Assembly (NCBI GenBank): GCA_001005265.1 | Contig: CP011392.1 | Span: 992,001-1,056,000 of the forward strand | Reading direction: 5' to 3' | Source of the DNA: Dehalogenimonas sp. WBC-2 | GTDB lineage: Bacteria; Chloroflexota; Dehalococcoidia; Dehalococcoidales; Dehalococcoidaceae | DNA length: 64,000 nucleotides | In this document: positions 45,102 through 55,042 of the stretch, piece by piece | Layout: every line of letters starts with the position of its first letter | Numbering within the stretch: the first letter of the stretch is position 1 | Notes under the pieces: model-generated | What the model was told of the DNA's origin: nothing | The model's input: only the letters and a program-made list of their open reading frames with translations | Databases searched by the model: none | Program-made: the position numbers and the translations under genes

Positions 45102-47144
45102 GTGGACCCAATTATTCTCGCCCTTGGCAGCGCTATCCTTGGTCTTGTGCTGGCCTACTTTCTGGCAAAGTTCGTACTTAGCCAGGATGAAGGCAATGCA
45201 AAAGTCCGGGAAATTGCCGCTGCTATCAAAGAGGGAGCTCTGGCGTTTCTTGGACGTGAGTATCGCATACTCGCCATCTTCGTCGCCGTGGTTACCCTGG
45301 TCCTTGTCGTCGTGCCTGATCTGGGCTGGAAAGTAGCGTTATCTTTCGTCTTCGGCGCTATCAGTTCCGGTTTGGCGGGTTTCATCGGCATGTCCATTGC
45401 TATCCGCGCCAACTCACGCACCGCCGCTGCCGCAGCGGTCAGCCTGAACCACGGATTGAAGGTTTCTTTCCGGGCTGGTTCGGTCATGGGCATGACCGTG
45501 GTCGCCATCGGCCTCCTCGGCTTGTCAATCCTGTATTTTGCCTTTAGCGGCGATGCCAATTTCCTGGCCATAATTCCCGGCTATGGTTTCGGCGCTTCCA
45601 CTGTCGCCATCTTTGCCCGTGTCGGCGGCGGTATCTATACCAAAGGCGCTGACACCGGTGCCGACATCGTCGGTAAAGTAGAACAGAACATCCCCGAAGA
45701 TGATCCGCGTAACGCCGCAGTCATCGCCGACTTTGTCGGCGACAACGTCGGCGACACTGCCGGTATGGGTGCCGATCTGTTTGAGTCCTATGTTGATTCC
45801 ATCATCGCCACCATGACACTTGGTACTATCGCCGTTTTCTCCACACATCTTGATATGTCACTGGTGCCGGATGAAAAGACCGCCTGGTGGTTGCCAATGA
45901 TGGTTGCCGCTGGCGGCATAGTCGCCTCTATCATCGGTATTTTCGCCGTTCGCGTCAGCGAGAAGTTACAGATGACGGCACTCCTGAACGCGCTGCGCCG
46001 CGGCACCTACGTCGCCGCAATCCTGTCAGTCATCTTTTCCTTCGCCGCGGTCAGCCTGCTCGGTGCTGATCTCGGATTGTTCGTTGCTATCGTTGCCGGA
46101 TTGGCTGCCGGTCTGGCCATCGGTGAAAGCACCAACTACTTCACTTCTTACGTCTACAAACCGACCCTTAAAATTGCTGAAGCATCTCAAACCGGCGCCG
46201 CCACCAACATTATCGCCGGCTTTGGCAACGGTTTGATGAGCGTCGCTCCCCCGGTTATCTTCATCGTCATTGCCATCATCGTCGCCTATAATTTCGGCGA
46301 TGTTTACGGTGTGGCACTGGCTGGTGTCGGCATGCTGGCCACCCTGGGTATTCAGGATGCCACCGATGCTTACGGCCCGGTGGCCGATAACGCCGGAGGC
46401 ATTGTTGAGATGGCTGGCATGCCCCATGAGATACGGGAACGCACCGACGCGCTGGACTCACTGGGCAATACCACCGCCGCCATCGGCAAGGGTTTCGCCA
46501 TCGGCTCGGCTGGCCTGACCGCCCTGGCGCTACTTTTGTCCTATACCATCGCTGTCGGCATCACCCCATCACAGATCAGTCTGCTGGACCCAAAGGTTTT
46601 GGTTGGACTGTTCCTTGGTGGCATGTTACCATCGGTCTTCAGCGCTATGACCATGCAGGCGGTCGGTAAAACCGGCTTCTCCATTGTTAACGAAGTCCGA
46701 CGTCAATTCAAAGAAATTCCCGGATTGATGGAAGGCACCGGCAAGGCGGAGTACGCCAAGTGCGTTGATATCTGCACCCGTGAGTCCCTCAAGCAGATGA
46801 TCGCCCCAGGCGTTATGACCGTACTCGCCCCGATAGTCGTCGCCTTCTTATTCGGTAAAATCGCTCTGGGTGGCTTCCTGGTTGGCGCTACGGTCACCGG
46901 CTTTATCCTGGCCGTCGCGTTCTCCAATGCTGGCGGCAGCTGGGACAACGCTAAAAAATGGGTTGAGACCGGCGCTTATGGCGGCAAAAAATCAGCCGCT
47001 CACAAGGCTACGGTCATCGGTGATACTGTCGGTGATCCCATGAAGGATACCTCCGGCCCATCACTCAACATCATGATCAAGCTGGTGTCCATCATCTCAC
47101 TGGTACTGGCCCCGGTCATCGTCAATATGACAGGTATCTTCTAA
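45102..47144 (+). CDS. hppA: membrane-bound ion-translocating pyrophosphatase
   Basis: 680 aa from a GTG start with AAAGGAGG upstream; about 16 membrane helices. It couples PPi hydrolysis to ion pumping. Substrate motifs: GGGIYTKGADTGADIVGKVE, DNVGDTAGMGADLFESY, DAYGPVADNAGG and VIGDTVGDPMKDT. GNTTAAIGKG has Ala where K+-independent enzymes have Lys, so it is probably the K+-dependent class; whether H+ or Na+ is moved cannot be told. Ends overlapping the convergent MBL gene by 4 bases. Confidence 0.96.
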   Translation: MDPIILALGSAILGLVLAYFLAKFVLSQDEGNAKVREIAAAIKEGALAFLGREYRILAIFVAVVTLVLVVVPDLGWKVALSFVFGAISSGLAGFIGMSIAIRANSRTAAAAAVSLNHGLKVSFRAGSVMGMTVVAIGLLGLSILYFAFSGDANFLAIIPGYGFGASTVAIFARVGGGIYTKGADTGADIVGKVEQNIPEDDPRNAAVIADFVGDNVGDTAGMGADLFESYVDSIIATMTLGTIAVFSTHLDMSLVPDEKTAWWLPMMVAAGGIVASIIGIFAVRVSEKLQMTALLNALRRGTYVAAILSVIFSFAAVSLLGADLGLFVAIVAGLAAGLAIGESTNYFTSYVYKPTLKIAEASQTGAATNIIAGFGNGLMSVAPPVIFIVIAIIVAYNFGDVYGVALAGVGMLATLGIQDATDAYGPVADNAGGIVEMAGMPHEIRERTDALDSLGNTTAAIGKGFAIGSAGLTALALLLSYTIAVGITPSQISLLDPKVLVGLFLGGMLPSVFSAMTMQAVGKTGFSIVNEVRRQFKEIPGLMEGTGKAEYAKCVDICTRESLKQMIAPGVMTVLAPIVVAFLFGKIALGGFLVGATVTGFILAVAFSNAGGSWDNAKKWVETGAYGGKKSAAHKATVIGDTVGDPMKDTSGPSLNIMIKLVSIISLVLAPVIVNMTGIF

Positions 47145-47779
47145 CAATCCCGTCTTGGCGGGTTAACTAAAAAAGGATTACCCCGGCGTTCGGCTCCGAT
47201 AGTCGTATCGGAGCCGTGCCCGGGGTAAACTTTTATTTCATCATCCAAAACCATCAGCCGACTGTTAATACTGTCAATAATTTGTTCATAATCACCACCG
47301 GGCAAGTCTGTACGGCCAATACCAGCTTCAAACAAAGTATCGCCGGTAAAGACCACATCCTGACCGTAAAGAGCAATACCGCCCGGTGTATGCCCCGGAG
47401 TGTGAATAACTGTGAACTTGAGATTGCCAATTGATAGATTGTCCCAGCCTCTCAGGAGTATTTCAGGCTCCGGTACTTTCACGGTGACCATTCCGGCAAG
47501 GCGAGCCAGTAAACCATCGTTCAAGGTGTTGGAGTCAGATTCATGCACCGCTAAAAGGGCGCCGGTAGCTTCCTTGACCACAGATGTGGCCAATACATGA
47601 TCAAAATGACTGTGAGTCAAGATGATATATTTAATACTTAATCCTAACTCAGTGATATGTTTGATAATTTTTTTGCCGTCGGCGCCCGGATCAATTACCA
47701 TCCCTTCCTTACTGGCCTCATCTCCGATAATATAACAATTGGCTTCAATTGGACCGACTACCAGTCGCTCAATAATCAT
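47141..47779 (-). CDS. metallo-beta-lactamase-fold hydrolase (glyoxalase II-like)
   Basis: 212 aa. The binuclear zinc motif THSHFDHVLA, then HTPGHTPGGIA and FTGDTLFEAGIGRTDLPGG, with a final YPGHGSDT. This is the YcbL/glyoxalase II-like group; a thioester or similar substrate is likely. GGAGAA eight bases before the ATG. Confidence 0.9.
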   Translation of the reverse strand: MIIERLVVGPIEANCYIIGDEASKEGMVIDPGADGKKIIKHITELGLSIKYIILTHSHFDHVLATSVVKEATGALLAVHESDSNTLNDGLLARLAGMVTVKVPEPEILLRGWDNLSIGNLKFTVIHTPGHTPGGIALYGQDVVFTGDTLFEAGIGRTDLPGGDYEQIIDSINSRLMVLDDEIKVYPGHGSDTTIGAERRGNPFLVNPPRRDC

Positions 47780-47866
47780 TAAGACGTTTCTCCAAGAATA
47801 TTTGGCTCAAGGCGCATCTTTACTATATAGTATTCTGACACCTTAATCACTTTACGAGGTACGCTG

Positions 47867-49663
47867 TTGTCAGAACATGTCATGGCCGGGTTGGCGCTTA
47901 TATTACTCCTGGGGATAGCCGCCCAATTGATCGGCTGGTTAACACGCTTGCCCTCTATTTTAATTCTAATTGCCGCGGGTATTCTGGCCGGACCAGTTTT
48001 TGGCTGGTTAGATCCTCAGGAGCTGCTGGGTGATCTGCTGCAACCTTTCGTATCCCTGGCTGTGGCCATAGTATTGTTTGAAGGCGGTCTCAATTTAAAA
48101 ATCGGCGAAATCCGCAAAACAGCGCCGGTAGTTATCAAGCTCATCACCTTCGGGGTGATTATAACCTGGGCCATTGCCAGTCTGGGCGGCATCTGGATAC
48201 TTTCTCTCGACTGGCGCCTGGCGATCGTACTTGGCGCCATCCTGGTCATCAGCGGACCGACCGTTATTATGCCTCTTCTGCGCCATTTGCGGCTGCGGGG
48301 TGATATCGGACCCATACTGAAATGGGAAGGCATACTGATCGACCCCATCGGCGCTACACTGGCACTGCTTGTTTTCGGCTTCATTTTAGCAAGCGGCCTG
48401 CAGGAAGCCCTGACTCAAGATGTCGTTATACTAGTCAAGATAGTGGCAATCGGCGTCATACTAGGCGGACTGGGAGCCTTATTGATAATTCAGTTATTAC
48501 GCCGCTACCTCATACCTGATTTCCTCCAGGTGCCGGTGGTACTGTCACTGGTGATCGGCATATTCCTGGTATCAGGACTATTGCAGCAGGATGCCGGTCT
48601 GTTTACCGCGGTCATCATGGGAGCGATACTAGCCAATCAAAAACAGGTCAGCATCGGACATATCATCACTTTTAAAGAGACTCTGGGATTGATCCTCATA
48701 TCCTTGCTTTTCATTACCCTGTCGGCCACTATCGATTTATCTTCAATAATATCAATGATTGTCCCCATCCTTGTTTTTTGTCTGTTACTAATTTTCGTTG
48801 CCAGACCTGTCGCGGTCTATATCGCCAGCCGGGGGACGAAACTAGGATGGAAAAACTATGCTCTGCTTGCCAGCATTGCGCCCCGTGGTATCGTCTCAGC
48901 TTCAGTGGCTTCCATCTTCGGTTTCCGGCTGGCGGAAAACGGCATTGTTGGCGCGGAGAAAATACTTCCGATAACTTTCGCAGTCATTATCATCACCGTT
49001 ATCTCAAGCAGCCTACTTGCCACCGTTACCACCCGGAAACTCGGTATCTCCAACCCCAATCCACAAGGAGTTGTCTTTATAGGCGGTCAGCTATGGGTTA
49101 GAGATATTGCGACAGCCTTGGAGAAATCCGGTATACCAACACTAATCATTGACAAAAGCAAATCCAATATAGCGTATGCCCGTCGCAAGGACCTTAACGC
49201 TTACTACGGCGATGCTCTCTCTGCAGATGTCATTGATGATGTAGACATCAGCGGTTACGGCAATATACTGGCAATGACCTCGGATGATAACGTCAATCAT
49301 CTGGTGGCGTTGCAGTTCGGCAAGGAATTTGGATCATCTCACACCTATCTGCTGCCTCCGGTGGACATGCCGGCTTTAGAATCCAAAAAGCATATCGGAG
49401 TCCATCTGCCGGGGCGTGTCCTATTCAACAACAAAGCTAATTACGACTATCTAAATGAGATGTATGTTGATGGCGCTCGGATTAAAACAATTAAGATTAC
49501 GGACGAAACTCCTTATACAGCATTTCTCAAAGAGAATAAAGGCGCGGTACCGATATTCAAGATTTCCGCTGACAATGGACTTACAGTGGTAACACCTGAG
49601 ACTAAATTTGAAGAACCTGATACTTTTATGTTAATCAATCTCGTACCATCCTTGTCAGACTAG
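47867..49663 (+). CDS. Na+(K+):proton antiporter, CPA1 family, with C-terminal RCK (TrkA-N-like) domain
   Basis: 598 aa from a TTG start. About 12 membrane helices with SGPTVIMPLL and LIDPIGATLALLV motifs of NhaP-type CPA1 transporters, then a Rossmann domain (~400-510; VVFIGGQLWVRDIATAL) and a C-terminal TrkA-C-like part. The nucleotide-binding domain probably gates ion exchange. With hppA and the CPA2 protein it makes this window rich in ion-coupled energetics. Confidence 0.9.
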   Translation: MSEHVMAGLALILLLGIAAQLIGWLTRLPSILILIAAGILAGPVFGWLDPQELLGDLLQPFVSLAVAIVLFEGGLNLKIGEIRKTAPVVIKLITFGVIITWAIASLGGIWILSLDWRLAIVLGAILVISGPTVIMPLLRHLRLRGDIGPILKWEGILIDPIGATLALLVFGFILASGLQEALTQDVVILVKIVAIGVILGGLGALLIIQLLRRYLIPDFLQVPVVLSLVIGIFLVSGLLQQDAGLFTAVIMGAILANQKQVSIGHIITFKETLGLILISLLFITLSATIDLSSIISMIVPILVFCLLLIFVARPVAVYIASRGTKLGWKNYALLASIAPRGIVSASVASIFGFRLAENGIVGAEKILPITFAVIIITVISSSLLATVTTRKLGISNPNPQGVVFIGGQLWVRDIATALEKSGIPTLIIDKSKSNIAYARRKDLNAYYGDALSADVIDDVDISGYGNILAMTSDDNVNHLVALQFGKEFGSSHTYLLPPVDMPALESKKHIGVHLPGRVLFNNKANYDYLNEMYVDGARIKTIKITDETPYTAFLKENKGAVPIFKISADNGLTVVTPETKFEEPDTFMLINLVPSLSD

Positions 49664-50351
49664 CTGCAAAGTTCAAAAAAACGTTAGATTCTCCGCAACA
49701 GGAAATAAACCCTCAAAAAGTCCCAAAACCCTATTGACAGCCCACGGCTCTGGTGTTAACATGTGTTCTCTATTGAAATGGTTGTTAAGAAGAGTAAGTA
49801 TTTGTTTCTTCTGAAAACAACCGGTTGTTTTTGTCGGTTGTAATCGTAAATTAGAGGTTGTTTTAGCCCTTTTCTGCAAAAACAAATCCACCGCTGCTAC
49901 TTGGGACTGGATGCTGGATGTTGTGGGAAAATTCAGTATCTTTGTATGAATAATCAATAGGTCATAGATCAACTGAAAGGTTACGGACAATCTACTAACC
50001 AAAGTCCGCCCTGCTTTTCCTGCCTGTCCCGAGTGAGTACTCGGGGAGTAAAGTCGAAAGGATGGCTAATCACCACAATGAGGTGGATGGTGCAATCTAA
50101 ACTGGCAACTGTAAACTTTTGACTGGGCTTCCACCACCTGAATTGTTGCTTTGAATCAAAACTCCAGATGCCAAAAAATGTGGATTTGTGTCAAAACAAT
50201 TCGCTATTTTCCATTCGTCCTTTGGGAATTGAAATTTTTTTACTATTTTTTTCTTGTGATTTGGCACTCAATGGCAACCGATATAATAAGGACTCCTGCA
50301 CTGGCTTTTATCCATCACCCGATTCAGGTAAAATATCCCGAGAGGTACCAA
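49664..50351 (+). other. long non-coding stretch with a canonical promoter; candidate leader or ncRNA
   Basis: About 690 bases without a credible gene. It holds a promoter (49734-49762), four copies of GGTTGT (49780, 49823, 49836, 49856), a palindrome AACAACCGGTTGTT (about 49817-49830), a stable hairpin CCCGAGT/ACTCGGG (50028-50045) and complementary GGAC/GTCC and CACCAC/GTGG segments. A second TATAAT at 50282-50287 precedes the DUF1648 gene. I could not match it to RNase P, tmRNA, SRP or 6S RNA. Confidence 0.5.
49734..49762 (+). promoter_or_regulatory. sigma-70 promoter in the non-coding stretch
   Basis: TTGACA (49734-49739) and TAACAT (49757-49762) exactly 17 bases apart, the best -35/-10 pair I saw in the window. 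Predicted start near 49769. Confidence 0.65.
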
Positions 50352-50894
50352 TTGTCGCAACTTACCGATATTCGCCCTGATCCATTAAAGTTCCGTCTGA
50401 GTTTCATTATCCTGCCGTTGATTATTACGCTGCTGACCGCCATCTTGTCAGTGATCTTTTTCAACAGGCTCCCTGAGGCAGTGTATTACCGCTTCGACAC
50501 CGGCGGCGTGCCCTCGGGAAACGCCGTGACTAAAGGCACTTTTCTCATCATGATGGTCGGAATTCAGGGGATTTTATTAGCCGTCGCCTACTTCGCCACC
50601 GCATCAATCAGCCGTGTCCAGACTTTTCGGGATAATGTCGGCAACTTCTGGTTTAATCCGACACGCCTTCTTACATTGATGGGAAACATGCCGGCCATCA
50701 TCCAATTTATAATTGGATATGTTCTGATAGATGCCATCGTTTATGCCCTTCAGTCAGATCATCTCATGCCCTTGTGGCTGTTTGCCGTCATCACTCTGGT
50801 CATCGGCGCCATCTTAATACTCATATTCGGCTTGCCGATCATTATCCAGGCATATAAAGGTTTCAGCAATATCCAGGAAAAGAAGAAGGAGTAA
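50352..50894 (+). CDS. DUF1648 membrane protein
   Basis: 180 aa from the TTG at 50352, seven bases after GAGAGG. Longer versions reaching to 50151 would run through a perfect TATAAT (50282-50287), so the shorter start is preferred. Four membrane helices; [17 protein letters not shown] is the DUF1648 motif (normally LPxxVPxHF) after the first helix. Function unknown; other members occur with stress regulators. Ends 4 bases before glyS, so co-transcribed. Confidence 0.7.
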   Translation: MSQLTDIRPDPLKFRLSFIILPLIITLLTAILSVIFFNRLPEAVYYRFDTGGVPSGNAVTKGTFLIMMVGIQGILLAVAYFATASISRVQTFRDNVGNFWFNPTRLLTLMGNMPAIIQFIIGYVLIDAIVYALQSDHLMPLWLFAVITLVIGAILILIFGLPIIIQAYKGFSNIQEKKKE

Positions 50895-50898
50895 TCAC

Positions 50899-52221
50899 TT
50901 GGCCGACAAAACCAATCCTGTGGATATGGATAAAATCGTTTCTTTAAGCCGCCGCCGCGGCTTCGTTTTTCAGTCATCAGAGATTTACGGTGCCCCCGGC
51001 GGATGTTGGGACTACGGCCCACTGGGTGTTTTGCTAAAAAACAACATCAAGCAGGCCTGGTGGCAGTCCATGGTCCAGGAGAGAGACGATGTGGTGGGCG
51101 TGGACTCCTCGATTTTGATGAACCCTAAGGTATGGGAAGCCTCCGGGCATGTCACCGGTTTTTCTGATCCCATGGCCGATTGTCTGAAGTGCAAGATGCG
51201 CTGGCGTCCCGGGGATTTCGAGGGTGCCGTCTGCCCGTCGTGCGGCGGTGAATTGACCGAACCTCGACAGTTCAATCTGATGTTCAAGACTTTCATGGGC
51301 CCGGTTGAAGATACCGCCAGTGTCGTTTATCTAAGGCCGGAGACCGCTCAGGGAATTTTTGTGAATTTCAACAATGTTCTAAACACCACACGGAAAAAAC
51401 TTCCCTTCGGTATTGCTCAGATGGGTAAGAGTTTCCGCAATGAGATCACTACGGGCAACTTCATCTTCCGCTCACGTGAGTTCGAGCAGATGGAGCTTGA
51501 ATATTTTGTCAAACCGGGCACTGACGATGAGTGGCACGCTCACTGGCTGGAGACCCGTCTCAATTGGTACAAATCACTCGGCATGAAACCTGAAAACCTG
51601 ATGTTGCGTGCGCATTGTAAGGATGAGTTGGCACACTACGCCAAGGCTTGCTCTGACATACAATATCTTTTCCCCATGGGTTGGAGCGAACTGGAAGGTA
51701 TTGCCAACCGCTGCGATTTCGACCTTAAGCAACACTCTCTGCATAGCGGAAAGTCACTGGAATATTTCGACGAAGAGACCAAGGAACAGATCACACCCTA
51801 TGTCATCGAACCTTCGGCCGGCGTCGACCGCTCGGTCTTGGCTTTCATGATCGATGCCTATACCGAAGAACCAGATAAGGATGAGACCCGTACCGTCTTA
51901 AAATTACATCCACGATTGGCACCATACAAGGCCGCCATTTTACCGCTCTCCAAGAAGGAACCCCTGGCTAATCTGTCAAAAGAAATTTACGCCTCATTGA
52001 GGAAAGCCTGGATGGTGACCTACGACGACGCACAGAGTATCGGCCGCCGCTACCGCCGCCAGGACGAAATCGGCACTCCCTACTGCATCACCGTTGATTT
52101 CGATTCATTGAACGACAACCAGGTGACTGTACGAGAGCGTGATTCCATGACCCAGGTACGCATTCCGATTGAAGAAATAAAAGCCTACCTGTTTCCACGT
52201 ATTAAAGGTGAATGCAAATAA
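50899..52221 (+). CDS. glyS: glycyl-tRNA synthetase (alpha2 type)
   Basis: 440 aa from a TTG start with AAGGAG upstream. Class II catalytic core: [10 protein letters not shown], a zinc site CLKCK...CPSC (about residues 95-120), motif 2 SFRNEI with [14 protein letters not shown], and the later [16 protein letters not shown] motif 3. The C-terminal anticodon-binding domain is short but present. Confidence 0.95.
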   Translation: MADKTNPVDMDKIVSLSRRRGFVFQSSEIYGAPGGCWDYGPLGVLLKNNIKQAWWQSMVQERDDVVGVDSSILMNPKVWEASGHVTGFSDPMADCLKCKMRWRPGDFEGAVCPSCGGELTEPRQFNLMFKTFMGPVEDTASVVYLRPETAQGIFVNFNNVLNTTRKKLPFGIAQMGKSFRNEITTGNFIFRSREFEQMELEYFVKPGTDDEWHAHWLETRLNWYKSLGMKPENLMLRAHCKDELAHYAKACSDIQYLFPMGWSELEGIANRCDFDLKQHSLHSGKSLEYFDEETKEQITPYVIEPSAGVDRSVLAFMIDAYTEEPDKDETRTVLKLHPRLAPYKAAILPLSKKEPLANLSKEIYASLRKAWMVTYDDAQSIGRRYRRQDEIGTPYCITVDFDSLNDNQVTVRERDSMTQVRIPIEEIKAYLFPRIKGECK

Positions 52222-52261
52222 TCAACAATTTCCATCCCATCTTTATCCCTTTGGATCAGCA

Positions 52262-53500
52262 GTGAAGATAATACACTTTGCCGATTTACATCTGGGTGTC
52301 GAAACATATGGGCACATCGACGCAATCACCGGACTGAATACCCGTTTCCAGGATTTCCTGACTGCTTTCGATAAACTGGTAGATTATGCCATCGATAACA
52401 AAGTGGATCTGGTGCTGTTTTGCGGTGACGCCTTCAAAAGCCGCGAACCATCCCAGACCCAGCAGCGGGAATTTGCCCGCCGCATTAAAAAATTGGCAGA
52501 CCACGCTATCCCTGTCTTTTTACTCATTGGAAACCACGACCTGCCGGCAACATCAGGCCGTGCCACCAGCACGGAAATCTATGATACCCTTAAAATACCC
52601 GGAGTGACGGTGGCTGGCCAGCCTAAACTATATTTGATCGAGACTGCCGCTGGCCCTGTCCAGGTCTCAGCGCTTCCCTGGCCTCGCAAGAGTGCCCTGG
52701 AAGGCCGCGCCCAGAGCGATGGGCAACCTCTTTCGACAGAAGAGCTTAAAACCGGCATGGAAAGCATTCTGTCATCGAAGATCCGCCAAATGGCTGACAA
52801 TGTTGATTCCTCCATACCATCAATCATGGCGGCTCATATCTGGGTAGACGGAGCAAAGATCGGTTCCGAAAACAAAATGATTCTCGGCACTGAACCGACC
52901 GTGATGTTAGGGAACATCGCGCTATCCGCTTTCGATTATGTCGCCTTGGGTCACTTGCACAAGCGCCAGGTGCTCAACGAAATACCGCCGGTCATTTACT
53001 CAGGGAGCTTGGAACGCCTTGATTTCGGTGAAGAGAAAGACACAAAAGGTTTTTATCTTATTGACATCGCCATTATTGAAGGCAAGAAAAAGGTTAATTA
53101 CGAGTTTCACCGGTTGGACGGCCGGCGCTTCCTCACTCTTGAAATAACTTTGGCCGAGGGTGATTTGGATCCAACTTCACCAATATTGACGCTACTCGAT
53201 GCAAACAAAGAACACATTACCAATGCCGTCGTGCAGCTCAAGATCAAACTACCCGAATCATTGGTTTCTCTTCTGCGAGACACCGAGATCAAAAATGCCC
53301 TTAAAGATGCCCATTATTTCGTCATCGCCCGCGATGTTGAACGGCAGAATCGCAGCCGCATGGGCGGAACAGAAGGCGAAACACTTACGCCAAGGCAGGC
53401 ACTGGAAAAATACTTGATCATAAGGAATGTAACCGAAGCCCGGCGCCTGGAGCTTATGGCTTACGCCGAGAACATCTTCGTAGAAACAACAACATTATGA
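52262..53500 (+). CDS. Mre11/SbcD-family DNA-repair nuclease
   Basis: 412 aa from the GTG at 52262, which gives the conserved opening (M)KIIHFADLHLG. Metallophosphoesterase motifs follow: FCGDAFKSREP, LIGNHDLP, MAAHIWVDG and LGHLHKRQ. The C-terminal ~120 residues form the capping/coiled-coil region. The usual partner SbcC/Rad50 is not next to it. The downstream pseudouridine synthase overlaps by 4 bases. Confidence 0.9.
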   Translation: MKIIHFADLHLGVETYGHIDAITGLNTRFQDFLTAFDKLVDYAIDNKVDLVLFCGDAFKSREPSQTQQREFARRIKKLADHAIPVFLLIGNHDLPATSGRATSTEIYDTLKIPGVTVAGQPKLYLIETAAGPVQVSALPWPRKSALEGRAQSDGQPLSTEELKTGMESILSSKIRQMADNVDSSIPSIMAAHIWVDGAKIGSENKMILGTEPTVMLGNIALSAFDYVALGHLHKRQVLNEIPPVIYSGSLERLDFGEEKDTKGFYLIDIAIIEGKKKVNYEFHRLDGRRFLTLEITLAEGDLDPTSPILTLLDANKEHITNAVVQLKIKLPESLVSLLRDTEIKNALKDAHYFVIARDVERQNRSRMGGTEGETLTPRQALEKYLIIRNVTEARRLELMAYAENIFVETTTL

Positions 53501-54333
53501 AACCTAAAATAAGACCAACACACCCGGGTTCGACTGCACTGACCTTGCTGAAAAGTCTCCGAGACGGCGGTTTCGGCTCGCGTCGCGATCTGGCCGAAGC
53601 CATTAAAGCTGGAAGAGTCATGGTAAACGGTAACATCGCCGAAAGCTACAGTATGCCTCTTTCAGACACTGATGTCGTAAGTCTGGATGAAAAAGTAGTA
53701 TCACTAGCTCCGGCACAAAAAGTATACATGATACTGAACAAACCTCTTGAGGTCATCTCGTCCACTGAGGATAGCCACGGCCGCCGCACCGTGCTCGACC
53801 TGCTACCGGATAGCTATCACAAATTCCAGTTATTTCCGGTGGGCCGTCTTGATGAAGACACCACCGGACTGATCTTGTTGACCAATGACGGTGAGTTGGC
53901 CTACAAATTGACACACCCTCGGTTTGAAGTGGAAAAAGAATATCTGGTGGCCATAAACGGCGGCCTTTCGGTAACTGACGTTGAGAAGTTATCCGCAGGA
54001 CTAGAACTGGATGACGGACTCAGCGCTCCGGCCCGGCTAAAACCGGTCATAGAGCGGCCGTATAACTATAAAATCATCATCCACGAGGGGCGTAAGCGCA
54101 TAGTCAGGCGTCTTTTTGCCAGTCTGGGGCACCAGGTTCGGGCGTTGAAACGTATTCGCATCGGGTCGTTAGACTTGGGAAATCTTAAAGAAGGAGACTA
54201 TCGTCGTTTAACTCCTATTGAACTCCGTTCGCTCCAATCAGTCCGCGCTCCGTTGGTAAAACGCACAGCTAATGGAAATCCTGTGGAAACGTTTCATAGA
54301 GTGAAACCAACGCCGTCACCAAAATCTGATTAA
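53497..54333 (+). CDS. RluB/RsuA-family pseudouridine synthase
   Basis: 278 aa. N-terminal S4 RNA-binding domain (GGFGSRRDLAEAIKAGRVMVNG), then the catalytic GRLDEDTTGLILLTNDGELA with the active-site Asp, and HEGRKRIVRRLFASLGH. Modifies 23S or 16S rRNA; RluB-like is the best guess. ATGA overlap with the nuclease gene. The extra ~35-residue basic tail is not conserved. Confidence 0.92.
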   Translation: MKPKIRPTHPGSTALTLLKSLRDGGFGSRRDLAEAIKAGRVMVNGNIAESYSMPLSDTDVVSLDEKVVSLAPAQKVYMILNKPLEVISSTEDSHGRRTVLDLLPDSYHKFQLFPVGRLDEDTTGLILLTNDGELAYKLTHPRFEVEKEYLVAINGGLSVTDVEKLSAGLELDDGLSAPARLKPVIERPYNYKIIIHEGRKRIVRRLFASLGHQVRALKRIRIGSLDLGNLKEGDYRRLTPIELRSLQSVRAPLVKRTANGNPVETFHRVKPTPSPKSD

Positions 54334-55037
54334 AGCGGCTGATTGATAGACTTAAGGTTCGGTTTGTAGCGCCGGACTTCCCATTCCCTGATACATTTGA
54401 GACCATCATCATCAGTCATCTCATGCCAGTATCGGTAATAGTAAGAAACATAGAATTTCGGCACCAGTGCCGTATGCACTGTAACCACCCGATCCGCTAT
54501 CTTTTCCACTTTTCTGACAGCCATCTCAGACGCCACCGGCACGGCGACGATAATCCGAGCTGGTCGCCGTCTTCTTACTGATTCCACCGCCGCCATCATA
54601 GTAAAACCTGACGCCAAGCCATCGTCAATTATTATTGCCGTCTTACCTGTAACCACGGATAACTGGCGGTTATTGCGAAATATAAGGCTGCGCTGCTGTA
54701 TGTCATTCCTGACCTTGGCCACCTGATAGTTAATTTGGGATTGTGTGAGTCCCAATGAGCGGACAATCTCATTGTTAAGTATCATTGTGCCGTCGTCGGC
54801 AACCGCGCCGAATCCACCTTCCGGTCTCAGCGGGATCGGAATTTTACGGGCGATGACGACGTCTAATTCAGCAGCGATGGCAAGTGCCACCTGTAAACCC
54901 ACCGGCAAGCCACCATTTGGGATCGCAAGTACAATCGCTTGTTCGTTCTTGTAAGCAGTAAGTTTTTCTGCCAATTGCTTTCCGGCGTCGAACCTATTTT
55001 CAAATAATGGCTGCGGTGCTGGTGCGCGATAAACCAT
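54330..55037 (-). CDS. phosphoribosyltransferase-domain protein (paralogue 2)
   Basis: 235 aa. PRPP loop AIIIDDGLASGFTM and hood AIPNGGLPVG. Same family as the gene at 21.9 kb but with a longer C-terminus and Lys/Pro changes after VIARK. Starts 5 bases after ade ends, so last gene of the hpt-ade operon. Its tail converges on the pseudouridine synthase with a 4-base overlap. Substrate unknown; salvage is suggested by context. Confidence 0.85.
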   Translation of the reverse strand: MVYRAPAPQPLFENRFDAGKQLAEKLTAYKNEQAIVLAIPNGGLPVGLQVALAIAAELDVVIARKIPIPLRPEGGFGAVADDGTMILNNEIVRSLGLTQSQINYQVAKVRNDIQQRSLIFRNNRQLSVVTGKTAIIIDDGLASGFTMMAAVESVRRRRPARIIVAVPVASEMAVRKVEKIADRVVTVHTALVPKFYVSYYYRYWHEMTDDDGLKCIREWEVRRYKPNLKSINQPL

Positions 55038-55042
55038 AAATG

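Noticed and set aside
49673-50002. A 109-codon frame on the minus strand
   Set aside because: Low-complexity translation with no motif, no ribosome-binding site, and it lies across a strong plus-strand promoter; read as non-coding.
49664-50351. T-box leader, RNase P RNA, tmRNA, SRP RNA or 6S RNA
   Set aside because: GAAAGGATGG and AGGTGG are only loosely like T-box elements, and the T-box core TGGNACCGCG is absent; the conserved cores of the other RNAs were not found.
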